Shown here in pieces: positions 1 to 5,916 of a stretch of DNA of 13,442 nucleotides. The notes beneath the pieces were generated by a model that saw only the letters and a list, made by a program, of their open reading frames with translations, searched no databases and was not told the origin of the DNA. A program made the translations under genes and the position numbers. Each line of letters begins with the position of its first letter. Within the stretch, counting starts at the first letter, position 1. The stretch is from Gemmatimonadota bacterium (lineage in GTDB: Bacteria > Gemmatimonadota > Gemmatimonadetes > Gemmatimonadales > GWC2-71-9): positions 1-13,442 of the forward strand of contig JACPAP010000264.1 in assembly GCA_016180765.1 (NCBI GenBank), given 5' to 3'.

Positions 1-90
1 CTCTCCCTCGCGCACGATGGCCGTGGCGGAGACGTTGCGCTCGACGGTGGGCCGAGCGGCGCTAGTGCCCAAGAACGTCACACTGAGCAT
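1..90 (-). CDS. rnz: Ribonuclease Z, N-terminal fragment (cut by window edge)
   Basis: Reading the minus strand from the ATG at 88-90 gives 30 open codons that run off the left edge. The peptide begins MLSVTFLGTSAARPT and continues with VERNVSATAIV. This matches the start of ribonuclease Z / tRNase Z, a metallo-beta-lactamase-fold endonuclease that trims tRNA 3' ends: the first strand, the FLGTxxxxPT turn and the RN-S-A motif are where the family has them. The zinc-binding HxHxDH motif would lie beyond the window. There is no Shine-Dalgarno sequence; only ten bases (91-100) separate the start codon from a large hairpin (101-167). The gene lies downstream of mlaD on the same strand. Identity rests on a short stretch, but the motif is distinctive. 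Confidence 0.75.
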   Translation of the reverse strand, partial: MLSVTFLGTSAARPTVERNVSATAIVREGE

Positions 91-100
91 GGGAGGGAAT

Positions 101-167
101 GTAAGACGTGAGAAGTGAGAAGTAAGACGTGCGACATCCCTCTCACGTCTCACTTCTCACGTCTCAC
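101..167. repeat. Heptamer-built inverted repeat between mlaD and rnz
   Basis: The left arm 101-127 and right arm 141-167 are inverted copies, 24 of 27 positions matching, around a 13-base loop. Each arm is a run of degenerate 7-mers (GTAAGAC, GTGAGAA, GTGAGAA and similar). The right arm abuts the mlaD stop codon (168-170) and the left arm ends ten bases before the rnz start, so the element fills almost the whole intergenic gap. Two of the three mismatches become G-U pairs in the minus-strand transcript. It could act as a terminator-like or processing hairpin, but no U-tract follows it. Confidence 0.9.
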
Positions 168-1058
168 TCAGAACACTTTGACGTTGACGTACCGTCCAGG
201 CCGGTCTCGGACGTCGTCCAGCAGCTTGCGCAAGGAAATCAGGACTTCATGCAGGTCCCCGTGCAGCGTGCTGTCGTTCACCGCCCTCCCGATCATGCCT
301 TCGCCCTTGTCGATCTTGGCGAGAATGGAGCCCAGGGCGTTGGTGGCCGACGACAGGCCGTCCGCCATCTCTTTGAGACTCTGTGCCACCTCGTCCATCT
401 GGTCCAGCGACTTCCCGAGGTCCGGCTTGGCGAAGGTGGAATCGAGCCGCACCGCGAGCCGCTGCACCGAAACCAGGGTTTGCTGCGTCTGGTTGATCGT
501 GGGGCCCTCGCCGATGTCGGAGATGACGTTCAGCGCGCGCTCCACCGCCACCAGCGTCCGGTGAATGTCTTCTGCCGTCCGCTGGGACAGCAGGGTTTGC
601 ACGCCGGCCAGCGCGTCACTCGCCCGGGTGGTGAGGTTGGCGGCGGCCTCGGTCACCGCCACCTCGCGTGTACCGGTGATGACTTGGGCCGGCCGAAGCA
701 TCTCCGGCGAGTTGCCCGGTACGTAATCCACGTACTTGGCGCCGAAGAAGTCGGCCGAGGCCACCAGCGCCTGCGCGTCCACGTGGGGACGCTGCGCCCG
801 GCTCACCTCCAGATAGACCATGACATCGCCCACACTCTGGAGCACCACGTTGGCCACCCGCCCCACTTTGACGCCCGAGGTCTGGACCGGGTCGCCCGGC
901 CGGAGCCCGCTCACGTTGGTGAATCGCACCGGCACGATCACGGTGCTGGCCGGGCCGATGGTCCGTCCCGACAGCCACAGCAGCCCGAGCGCGAATACCG
1001 CCACCGCCACGATGACCAGCAGACCGACCCTGAGCTCCTGCTTGTATGCGAGATCCAT
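168..1058 (-). CDS. mlaD: MlaD/MCE-family lipid transport protein
   Basis: This 296-residue protein is the substrate-contacting MCE subunit of an Mla-type ABC transporter moving phospholipids or other lipids between inner and outer membrane. An uncleaved N-terminal membrane segment spans about residues 9-29, with only a short cytoplasmic stretch before it. The MCE domain follows at about 38-117, with the typical VRFTNVSGLRPGDPV and SGVKVGRV motifs. The remaining ~170 residues are predicted helical, with heptad-like leucines and valines, as in MCE proteins that form long channels or tethers. The ATG start lies seven bases beyond the mlaF stop, with a GAGCGGA ribosome site, so it is the last gene of mlaE-mlaF-mlaD. 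Its TGA stop merges directly into a heptamer repeat. No MlaC or MlaB homologue is in the window. Confidence 0.92.
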   Translation of the reverse strand: MDLAYKQELRVGLLVIVAVAVFALGLLWLSGRTIGPASTVIVPVRFTNVSGLRPGDPVQTSGVKVGRVANVVLQSVGDVMVYLEVSRAQRPHVDAQALVASADFFGAKYVDYVPGNSPEMLRPAQVITGTREVAVTEAAANLTTRASDALAGVQTLLSQRTAEDIHRTLVAVERALNVISDIGEGPTINQTQQTLVSVQRLAVRLDSTFAKPDLGKSLDQMDEVAQSLKEMADGLSSATNALGSILAKIDKGEGMIGRAVNDSTLHGDLHEVLISLRKLLDDVRDRPGRYVNVKVF

Positions 1059-1065
1059 GGTCCGC

Positions 1066-1815
1066 TCAGTGGTGTACGGGGATAGTGAGGTCGCGCTCCA
1101 GGAATTCCTGCACCGCAGCGTCGGTACTGGCCCGGAGCTCGGCCGGGCTGCCCATGGCCCGGATCCGCCCGTCCATCAGCATGGCGATCCGGTCGGCCAC
1201 CCGGAACGCACCGCGCACGTCGTGCGTGACCACCACACTGGTCACCCCTAACTCGTCGTCCAGCTTCTCCACCAACGAGTCGATGATGTCGGCGTTCACC
1301 GGGTCCAGGCCCGAGGTCGGCTCGTCCCACAAGAGGTAGGTCGGCTGGCCGGCGATGGCGCGCGCGATCCCCACCCGCTTCTTCATCCCGCCCGACAACT
1401 CGGCCGGGTATTTCTCCGCCACGACGGGATCGAGGTTGACCAGCTCCAGGCATTGCAGCGCCCGCTTCCGGCTGTAGGTCTCGTCCGCCGCGCTGGCTTC
1501 GTCGGTGATCCCGAGCTTGATGTTATCCTCCACGGTCATCGAGTCGAACAGCGCCCCGTACTGGAACACGTAACCGATCCGGCTGCGCAACCGCGCCAGC
1601 TCCTTCCGCTTGAGCCGAGTCAGGTTCTGGCCGTCCACCCATACCTCCCCCTTGTCCGGGTGGATCAGGCCGTTGATGTGCTTGAGCAGGACGCTCTTGC
1701 CCACGCCCGACGGTCCCAGGAGCGCCACCGTCTCGCCCTTGCGCACCGAGAAGTCGACCCCGTCCAGCACCACCAGGTCAGCGAACCGCTTGGAGACGTT
1801 ACGCAGCTCGATCAT
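1066..1815 (-). CDS. mlaF: Mla-type ABC transporter ATP-binding protein
   Basis: This 249-residue cytoplasmic ATPase powers the MCE lipid transporter with MlaE and MlaD. All nucleotide-binding motifs are present: Walker A GPSGVGKS at 34-41, Q-loop Gln85, signature LSGGM at 140-144, Walker B YLLWDEP at 160-166 with Glu165, and switch His198. The signature followed by KKRVGIARAI and the GLDPVNADIID stretch are typical of the MlaF/Ttg2A subgroup. The ATG at 1813-1815 overlaps the mlaE stop as ATGA, so translation is probably coupled. The same frame stays open to 2724, but that upstream part is only the antisense-frame shadow of mlaE and lacks ABC features; the start at MIELRNVSKRF is where the family begins. 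Confidence 0.95.
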   Translation of the reverse strand: MIELRNVSKRFADLVVLDGVDFSVRKGETVALLGPSGVGKSVLLKHINGLIHPDKGEVWVDGQNLTRLKRKELARLRSRIGYVFQYGALFDSMTVEDNIKLGITDEASAADETYSRKRALQCLELVNLDPVVAEKYPAELSGGMKKRVGIARAIAGQPTYLLWDEPTSGLDPVNADIIDSLVEKLDDELGVTSVVVTHDVRGAFRVADRIAMLMDGRIRAMGSPAELRASTDAAVQEFLERDLTIPVHH

Positions 1816-2609
1816 GATCTGGTCAGCAGCAACTTGGCCAGGGTGGCGTCCAGGAACAGAATCAACACGGACGCGCTCACCACCGCCGTGGTGGTGGAGC
1901 GACCGACCCCCTCCGCGCCCTGCTTGGTGCTGAAGCCCATGTAGCACGGGACCACCGTGATGGCCAGGCCGAAGCACAGCGCCTTGATCATCGAGTACCA
2001 CAGGTCCCAGGGCCGGAAGAAGTACTGCGCCCCGTACACGAAATCGGCATTGGTCATCTCCAGGGCACCCTTGGCCGCGAACCACCCGGAGGCAATGCCC
2101 ACCACGTCCGCGAACACCACCAGGATGGGCAACATCAGCGTGCCGGCGATCACCCTCGGCAACACCAGGTGCGACACCGAGGAGCGACCCAGCGATTCCA
2201 GGGCGTCCACCTGCTCGGTGACGCGCATGGATCCGAGCTCGGCAGCGAACCTGGCTCCGATTCGCCCCGCCAGCACCATGGCCGTCAAGACCGGGGCCAA
2301 TTCCAGAATGATGGACTCCACGATCACGCCGCCGTAGAAGTACGCCGGGATGCCGCCGGTGAACTGGTAGCCCGCCTGGAGCGACGTCACCGCGCCGGCG
2401 AACCCCGCCGTGAGCGCCACGATGAACAGCGACCCATACCCGATGTTCTGCGCCTGCTCGAACGTCCGCGGGAGCCACACCCGCCACTCGGACAGGCCGC
2501 GCACCATTTCGAAGATCAGGTACGACAGCCGGCCCGCGTGACTCGCGGCCCGGAGACTGAAGCGGCCGACCAGTCGGCGGATGTCGAGGGTGACGGTGGC
2601 GTTGCTCAT
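1812..2609 (-). CDS. mlaE: Mla-type ABC transporter permease
   Basis: This 265-residue inner-membrane permease is the MlaE/YrbE family partner of MlaF and MlaD. Five to six hydrophobic segments are visible. The family hallmark lies mid-protein: ELAPVLTAMVLAGRIGAR followed by FAAELGSMRVTEQVDALESLG, then a second conserved part around MGFSTKQGAEGVGRSTTTAVV near the C-terminus. I chose the ATG giving MSNATVTLDIRR. The frame stays open 26 codons further upstream, but that stretch is low-complexity sequence encoded by an intergenic inverted repeat and has no place in the family. The gene diverges from mutY across 117 bases and is first in an operon with mlaF (4-base overlap) and mlaD. Confidence 0.93.
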   Translation of the reverse strand: MSNATVTLDIRRLVGRFSLRAASHAGRLSYLIFEMVRGLSEWRVWLPRTFEQAQNIGYGSLFIVALTAGFAGAVTSLQAGYQFTGGIPAYFYGGVIVESIILELAPVLTAMVLAGRIGARFAAELGSMRVTEQVDALESLGRSSVSHLVLPRVIAGTLMLPILVVFADVVGIASGWFAAKGALEMTNADFVYGAQYFFRPWDLWYSMIKALCFGLAITVVPCYMGFSTKQGAEGVGRSTTTAVVSASVLILFLDATLAKLLLTRS

Positions 2610-2622
2610 GCCCGGCTCCGAG

Positions 2623-2712
2623 TGCGATATCCCGGGTCCGAGGTCCCAGGTCCGAGGGCTTCTGGCCGTTCGCCAGTTTTCGGACATCGGATATCGGACA
2701 CCGGATATCGCA
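2623..2712. repeat. Heptamer-built inverted repeat in the mlaE-mutY divergent gap
   Basis: The left arm 2623-2654 and right arm 2681-2712 are inverted copies, 26 of 32 positions matching, with a 26-base loop. The right arm consists of five consecutive 7-mers (CGGACAT, CGGATAT, CGGACAC, CGGATAT, CGCATAT at 2681-2715). The left arm reads GCGATAT, CCCGGGT, CCGAGGT, CCCAGGT, CCGAGGG at 2624-2658. The element fills most of the gap in which both the mlaE and mutY promoters should lie. No convincing -35/-10 pair stands out; AT-rich steps occur only in the GATATC and CATATC units. Confidence 0.88.
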
Positions 2713-2726
2713 TATCTTTGTCACCC

Positions 2727-3437
2727 ATGCGTGCCCCCTCCAACGCCCTCTCCTTCAAACGACGGCTGTTGAGGTGGTTCCGCCGCGCGGGGCGCCAGCT
2801 GCCCTGGCGCGCCACCCGCGATCCCTACCAGGTCCTGGTCTCCGAGTTCATGCTCCAGCAAACCCAGGTCGCCCGGGTCGCCGAATACTATCCGCGCTTC
2901 CTCAAACGGTACCCAACGGTGCGCGACCTCGCCAACGCTGCGCCCGGCCACGTCCGGGAAGCCTGGGACGGCCTCGGCTACTACCGTCGTGCCGACAACC
3001 TGCACCGGCTCGCTCAAGCGGTAGTCAAGCACCACGATGGCCGGGTCCCCGACCGGCCCGAGGTCCTGCGCACCCTGCCCGGGGTGGGCCCCTACACCGC
3101 CGCCGCAGTGGCGACCTTCGCCTACGAGCGGCGGGCGGCCCCGGTGGATACCAACGTGGCCCGCGTGTTGCGCCGCGCGTTCCGCCCCCGCCTCGGGAAC
3201 GGGATGCGCGGGGACCGAATGCTGCGGGAACTCGCCAGCGCCATCCTCCCGCGCCGGGGCAAAGCTGCGTGGCAGTTCAATCAGGCGCTGATGGATCTAG
3301 GAGCGACGATATGTGAAGCGAGAAAGCCGGAGTGTCCGGTGTGCCCAGTGCAGACTGCGTGCAGAACCGGGAAGGCAGGCCGGGGAAGAGGGCTGGGGGG
3401 CGTCTCAGAGCGCGCGTCAGTGGAGCGCGCGCCATGA
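2727..3437 (+). CDS. mutY: A/G-specific adenine glycosylase, short form
   Basis: This 236-residue base-excision repair enzyme removes adenine mispaired with 8-oxoguanine. The catalytic core is complete: SEFMLQQTQV with Glu40, the helix-hairpin-helix LPGVGPYTAAAVA at 117-129, and Asp141 in PVDTNVARV. The [4Fe-4S] ligands follow as Cys196, Cys203, Cys206 and Cys212 (C-X6-C-X2-C-X5-C). The protein ends 24 residues after the last cysteine, so the C-terminal NUDIX-like 8-oxoG recognition domain of full-length MutY (about 350 residues) is absent. The basic, glycine-rich tail is encoded by the left half of a large inverted repeat. I chose the ATG starting MRAPSNALSFKRRLL; the upstream open frame reads through the intergenic repeat and antisense mlaE. 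Confidence 0.92.
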   Translation: MRAPSNALSFKRRLLRWFRRAGRQLPWRATRDPYQVLVSEFMLQQTQVARVAEYYPRFLKRYPTVRDLANAAPGHVREAWDGLGYYRRADNLHRLAQAVVKHHDGRVPDRPEVLRTLPGVGPYTAAAVATFAYERRAAPVDTNVARVLRRAFRPRLGNGMRGDRMLRELASAILPRRGKAAWQFNQALMDLGATICEARKPECPVCPVQTACRTGKAGRGRGLGGVSERASVERAP

Positions 3438-3506
3438 AACGTTTTTCGTCTGCCGCGCGCGCGAAACTGCAGCGCGCGACGAGACGCCCCCCAGCCCTCT
3501 TCCCCG
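3381..3506. repeat. GC-rich 26-bp perfect inverted repeat between convergent genes
   Basis: Bases 3381-3406 and 3481-3506 are perfect inverted copies (26 of 26). The 74-base centre contains further GCGCGCG blocks that can pair with each other (around 3411-3432 and 3453-3478), so almost the whole 126 bases can fold. It lies where mutY (plus, stop 3435-3437) and the DUF2269-like gene (minus, stop 3522-3524) converge. The left arm lies within the mutY coding region, the stop codon is near the centre, and the right arm is non-coding. A bidirectional terminator is the obvious reading, but neither side has a clear U-tract. Confidence 0.92.
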
Positions 3507-3521
3507 TCCCCTTCTCCATGG

Positions 3522-3983
3522 TCACAACAGTCTCGCCGCCACCAACGCGAGGACCGCAAGCGCTCCGGCCACCGAGGACACCACGGCCTGGCGCTTCCGG
3601 AGCTTCTCGAACACCGGCCGGAGTTGGCCGTCCTGGTCCGGTTCCGCCACCCGGGCCAGCAGGTTCGCGGTAGGGAGCGCGACGAACAACACCAGAACCC
3701 CGGCGATGATCCCGGCTGCCTGCATCGTGGCGAGGCCCGGTTCGCCCAGCTCGGCGCCCTGGCCGCGGCGCGCCATGCCCATGGTGAGCCACAGCCCCGA
3801 CAGCACCGTGATCAACGCGCCCGGCGCGATCACCACGCCGTGCACCCGCGCCAGCAGGCGGTACACGCCGGCCTTCACGGTGCCATCCTCGCTGCGGGCG
3901 GCGAGCGCCAGCGTCATGGCGGCGATCCCCCCGCCGATCCACAACGCCTGCCCCAGGAGATGGAGGAAACGGGCGAAATTCAC
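3522..3983 (-). CDS. Small integral membrane protein, DUF2269/CopD-like
   Basis: This 153-residue protein is strongly hydrophobic, with four likely membrane segments at about residues 5-27, 47-70, 86-108 and 135-152. The first helix carries HLLGQALWIGG, a His and Trp pattern also seen in DUF2269 and CopD-like four-helix proteins. That resemblance is the only basis for the name; no function is established. The GTG start overlaps the stop of the DUF2203 gene as GTGA, so the two are probably translated together. Its 3' end faces mutY, with the 26-bp inverted repeat 15 bases beyond the stop codon. The basic stretch FEKLRKRQ before the last helix gives a likely cytoplasmic loop. Confidence 0.7.
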   Translation of the reverse strand: MNFARFLHLLGQALWIGGGIAAMTLALAARSEDGTVKAGVYRLLARVHGVVIAPGALITVLSGLWLTMGMARRGQGAELGEPGLATMQAAGIIAGVLVLFVALPTANLLARVAEPDQDGQLRPVFEKLRKRQAVVSSVAGALAVLALVAARLL

Positions 3984-4393
3984 GACCCGGTGAGCTCGGG
4001 AACCAGCGCGCGCCGACCCGCGTAGCCGGCGTCCACTTCATGCCAGTGCTGGATCTCCGGCTCACCCAGCTTCCAGCAAAGGAAGATGTCGCGATCGGTG
4101 AGCTTGCTGCGGAAGTCCACCAGGCCTTCTTCGAAGCCCTTGAACACGCACCCGACCAGCGAGAGCTCCTCAATGAAGCCGTTGATCCGATGCGCCGAGT
4201 CATCCACCGCGCGGCGGAGCCGGGCTTGCTCCTCGGTCTCGGGATCCTCGGCGCGGCGGCCGGCGGTGATCAGCTCGTAGCGGTAGATGTTCTCGCGCCA
4301 GTGCCGATACTGGTCCACGATGTCCTGCACGATCCGGCTCACGAACGGAAGCGTGCGGTTGGCTTCGTCGACGCTGAAGTACTTCGCGGTCAC
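3980..4393 (-). CDS. DUF2203 family protein
   Basis: This 137-residue soluble protein begins TAKYFSVDEANRTLPFVSRIV, the family's opening motif. It has a charged helical middle and ends with FRSKLTDRDIFLCWKLGEPEIQHWHEVDAGYAGRR, close to the DUF2203 consensus (family pattern: D-R-x-V-xLCW-xxGE--I-xWH-x-x-x-G-x-x-xR). The biochemical role is unknown. The start is GTG with GGAG six bases upstream. A possible -10-like TAATTA lies on the minus strand at about 4428-4433, but no good -35 accompanies it. It is the first gene of a two-gene unit with the membrane protein downstream. The family assignment is firm. Confidence 0.88.
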   Translation of the reverse strand: MTAKYFSVDEANRTLPFVSRIVQDIVDQYRHWRENIYRYELITAGRRAEDPETEEQARLRRAVDDSAHRINGFIEELSLVGCVFKGFEEGLVDFRSKLTDRDIFLCWKLGEPEIQHWHEVDAGYAGRRALVPELTGS

Positions 4394-4455
4394 TGCGGGC
4401 TCCGGGGCGCGGAAAACCGATGCGGACTAATTACCCGAGCGCGGCCCAATGCGTA

Positions 4456-4494
4456 AGGGGTGAAGGGTAAAGGGACCCCTCACCCCTCACCCCT
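4456..4494. repeat. GGGGTGA heptamer inverted repeat at the 3' end of the patatin gene
   Basis: The right arm 4475-4494 is the complement of a GGGGTGA tandem with a period of seven. The left arm 4456-4474 is a degenerate copy (GGGGTGA, AGGGTAA, AGGG). A practical stem is 4456-4471 with 4479-4494, 13 of 16 positions matching. All three mismatches are A against C on the plus strand, so they become U-G pairs in the minus-strand transcript. The patatin stop codon (4487-4489) lies inside the right arm. Confidence 0.85.
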
Positions 4495-5344
4495 CGCGCG
4501 CTACCTGACCCTTGACACCGCCGCTTCCGCCCCACTCCAACAGCGCCCTGCTCGCCGCGCGATACCCCTCCTCGACGTACTTGAGCGCGTCTCCCACCTT
4601 GAACGTGGCGCGGGCGCCGACCTCGGGGCGGATCAGCACCAGCGGAACGTGCCGGTTCCAGCGCGCGATCGCGTCTTCAGCCTGGACCGCCATCATGATG
4701 CGCATGGCGGTGTCGTGCGCCGCCAGCAGGCCGTAGCGCCCGGGCCGGCCCCTCTGCTCCTCGCCCGCCTGAGGGCCGGTGTACACCGCGACCACCAGAT
4801 CGGGATTCAGCGTGGCCGCCACGTCGAGCGGGAGCACCGCGCGCAGTCCACCGTCCGCGTAGGCGCGGCCGCCCATCAGCGCGGGCGGGTAGTAGACGCT
4901 GAGGGCCGACGACGCATACAGCGCGTCGTGGAGTGGGACGTCCGAGCGCCCTCCCGCGCCGAACAGCACCAGCTCACTGGTCGCCACGTCCACGGTCGTG
5001 ACCGTGAGGGGCACTACCAAATCGTCGAACCGTTTGGCCGGCACCAGCCGCGTGATGGTGTCCCGCAACGGCTGCTGCTTGAGGATGCTCCGGCCCAACG
5101 GCCCGAGCAGCGCGCCGGGAGCGAGTTGCGCCACGTCCTTCCGCGTGAGCCTGGTGAGCCGTTGAACCGCCGCCTCGTAAGAAAGCCCGCTCGCGTGCAT
5201 GGCCCCGATGATGGCGCCCATGGAGGTGCCCACGAAATGACCCGGCGCGAGCCCGCGCTCACCCATCGCCTTGACCGCGCCCACGTGGGCCGCCCCCTTG
5301 GCGCCCCCGCCGGAGAGCACGCAGACGATGCGGGTGTACTTCAC
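4487..5344 (-). CDS. Patatin-like phospholipase family protein
   Basis: This 285-residue alpha/beta acyl hydrolase probably cleaves acyl chains from phospholipids or other lipids. The catalytic signature is complete: oxyanion loop SGGGAKG at 11-17, nucleophile elbow GTSMG at 39-43 with Ser41, and the dyad aspartate in DGG at 164-166. No signal peptide is visible, so it is likely cytoplasmic or membrane-peripheral, like the RssA/YchK group of similar size. The GTG start overlaps the thioesterase stop as GTGA, which ties it to acyl-chain turnover. Its last codons and TGA stop lie inside a GGGGTGA repeat, so the final Arg-Glu-Gly is repeat-encoded. Substrate cannot be read from the sequence. Confidence 0.9.
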   Translation of the reverse strand: MKYTRIVCVLSGGGAKGAAHVGAVKAMGERGLAPGHFVGTSMGAIIGAMHASGLSYEAAVQRLTRLTRKDVAQLAPGALLGPLGRSILKQQPLRDTITRLVPAKRFDDLVVPLTVTTVDVATSELVLFGAGGRSDVPLHDALYASSALSVYYPPALMGGRAYADGGLRAVLPLDVAATLNPDLVVAVYTGPQAGEEQRGRPGRYGLLAAHDTAMRIMMAVQAEDAIARWNRHVPLVLIRPEVGARATFKVGDALKYVEEGYRAASRALLEWGGSGGVKGQVAREG

Positions 5345-5832
5345 GGCGGGCCGGCCTTCCGCTCCTCGAGCCGGCGCCGACGCCGCCCCTCGGCCGCGCG
5401 GAAGCGGCGGCGCTCCTCCTCGGTTTCCGGCAGCACGGGCGGCACCGGACTCGGCTTCCCCAGCTGGTCAATCGCCACATACGTGACGTAACAGCTGTTG
5501 GTGTGGCGCCGCTCGCCGGTCACCAGGTTCTCGGCCTCGATCCGAACCCCGACTTCCATGGACGTGCGACCGGCGTAGTTCACGCTGGCGCGCGCCGTCA
5601 CCAACTCACTCAGGTAGATCGGCTGCAGGAAATCCACCCGATCCACCGACACTGTGACGCACTGGCGGCGGGCATGCCGGGTCGCCGCCACCGCCGCCAC
5701 CCGATCCACCAGCGACAGGATCACGCCGCCGAACACGTTGCCCAGGTTGTTGGCGTGGTGGGGCATCATCAACTCCGACATCGTGGCCTGGGATTGGTGG
5801 ACGGGGCGGGGACTACCACCTGGTTGAGGCAT
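5341..5832 (-). CDS. Acyl-CoA thioesterase, hotdog fold (YciA/BACH-like)
   Basis: This 163-residue protein hydrolyses acyl-CoA thioesters by family inference. The hotdog core shows the 4HBT features: MMPHHANNLGNVFGGVILSLVDRVAAVAA with Asp43 as probable catalytic acid, then VTVSVDRVDFLQPIYLSELV and the beta strands ending in SCYVTYVAID. The C-terminal 28 residues are highly charged (several Glu, many Arg) and lie outside the fold. The ATG at 5830-5832 has GAGAG seven bases upstream; a later in-frame ATG (Met18) would also keep the core. Its stop overlaps the patatin start. The gene begins 17 bases from a heptamer inverted repeat filling the gap to nadE, so that element lies in its leader or promoter. 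Confidence 0.9.
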   Translation of the reverse strand: MPQPGGSPRPVHQSQATMSELMMPHHANNLGNVFGGVILSLVDRVAAVAATRHARRQCVTVSVDRVDFLQPIYLSELVTARASVNYAGRTSMEVGVRIEAENLVTGERRHTNSCYVTYVAIDQLGKPSPVPPVLPETEEERRRFRAAEGRRRRRLEERKAGPP

Positions 5833-5848
5833 GCCATCACTCTCGGCT

Positions 5849-5908
5849 GTGAGACGTAAGACGTGAGAAGGACGTTTTACGTCTCACCTCTCACGTCTCA
5901 CTTCTCAC
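5849..5908. repeat. Heptamer-built inverted repeat between nadE and the thioesterase gene
   Basis: Left arm 5849-5870 and right arm 5887-5908 are inverted copies, 19 of 22 positions matching. Read on the minus strand, the right side is a run of 7-mers: GTGAGAA, GTGAGAC, GTGAGAG, GTGAGAC, GTAAAAC. The element starts eight bases after the nadE stop and ends 16 bases before the thioesterase start. It therefore takes up most of this 84-base gap between genes in the same direction. Confidence 0.9.
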
Positions 5909-5916
5909 GGTCCCAG

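Noticed and set aside
129..1085. Long plus-strand open frame opposite mlaD
   Set aside because: It is an antisense shadow in GC-rich DNA: His/Arg/Pro-rich, no recognisable domain, while the minus strand encodes a complete MCE protein.
2610..2687. N-terminal extension of mlaE (26 codons)
   Set aside because: It is encoded by the heptamer inverted repeat and has no counterpart in MlaE proteins.
1816..2724. Upstream continuation of the mlaF frame to 2724
   Set aside because: The added ~300 residues are the shadow of mlaE and repeat sequence; MlaF proteins start at the MIELRNVSKRF position.
2169..2726. Upstream continuation of the mutY frame to 2169
   Set aside because: It crosses the intergenic palindrome and antisense mlaE; MutY similarity begins just after the ATG at 2727.
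3381..3506. Large inverted repeat considered as insertion-sequence ends
   Set aside because: The arms are only 74 bases apart with no transposase between them and no target duplication seen; a convergent-gene hairpin fits better.
3277..4203. 308-residue minus-strand open frame across the mutY end, the membrane gene and part of the DUF2203 gene
   Set aside because: It covers two better genes in another frame, is Arg/Gly/Pro-rich and shows no domain.
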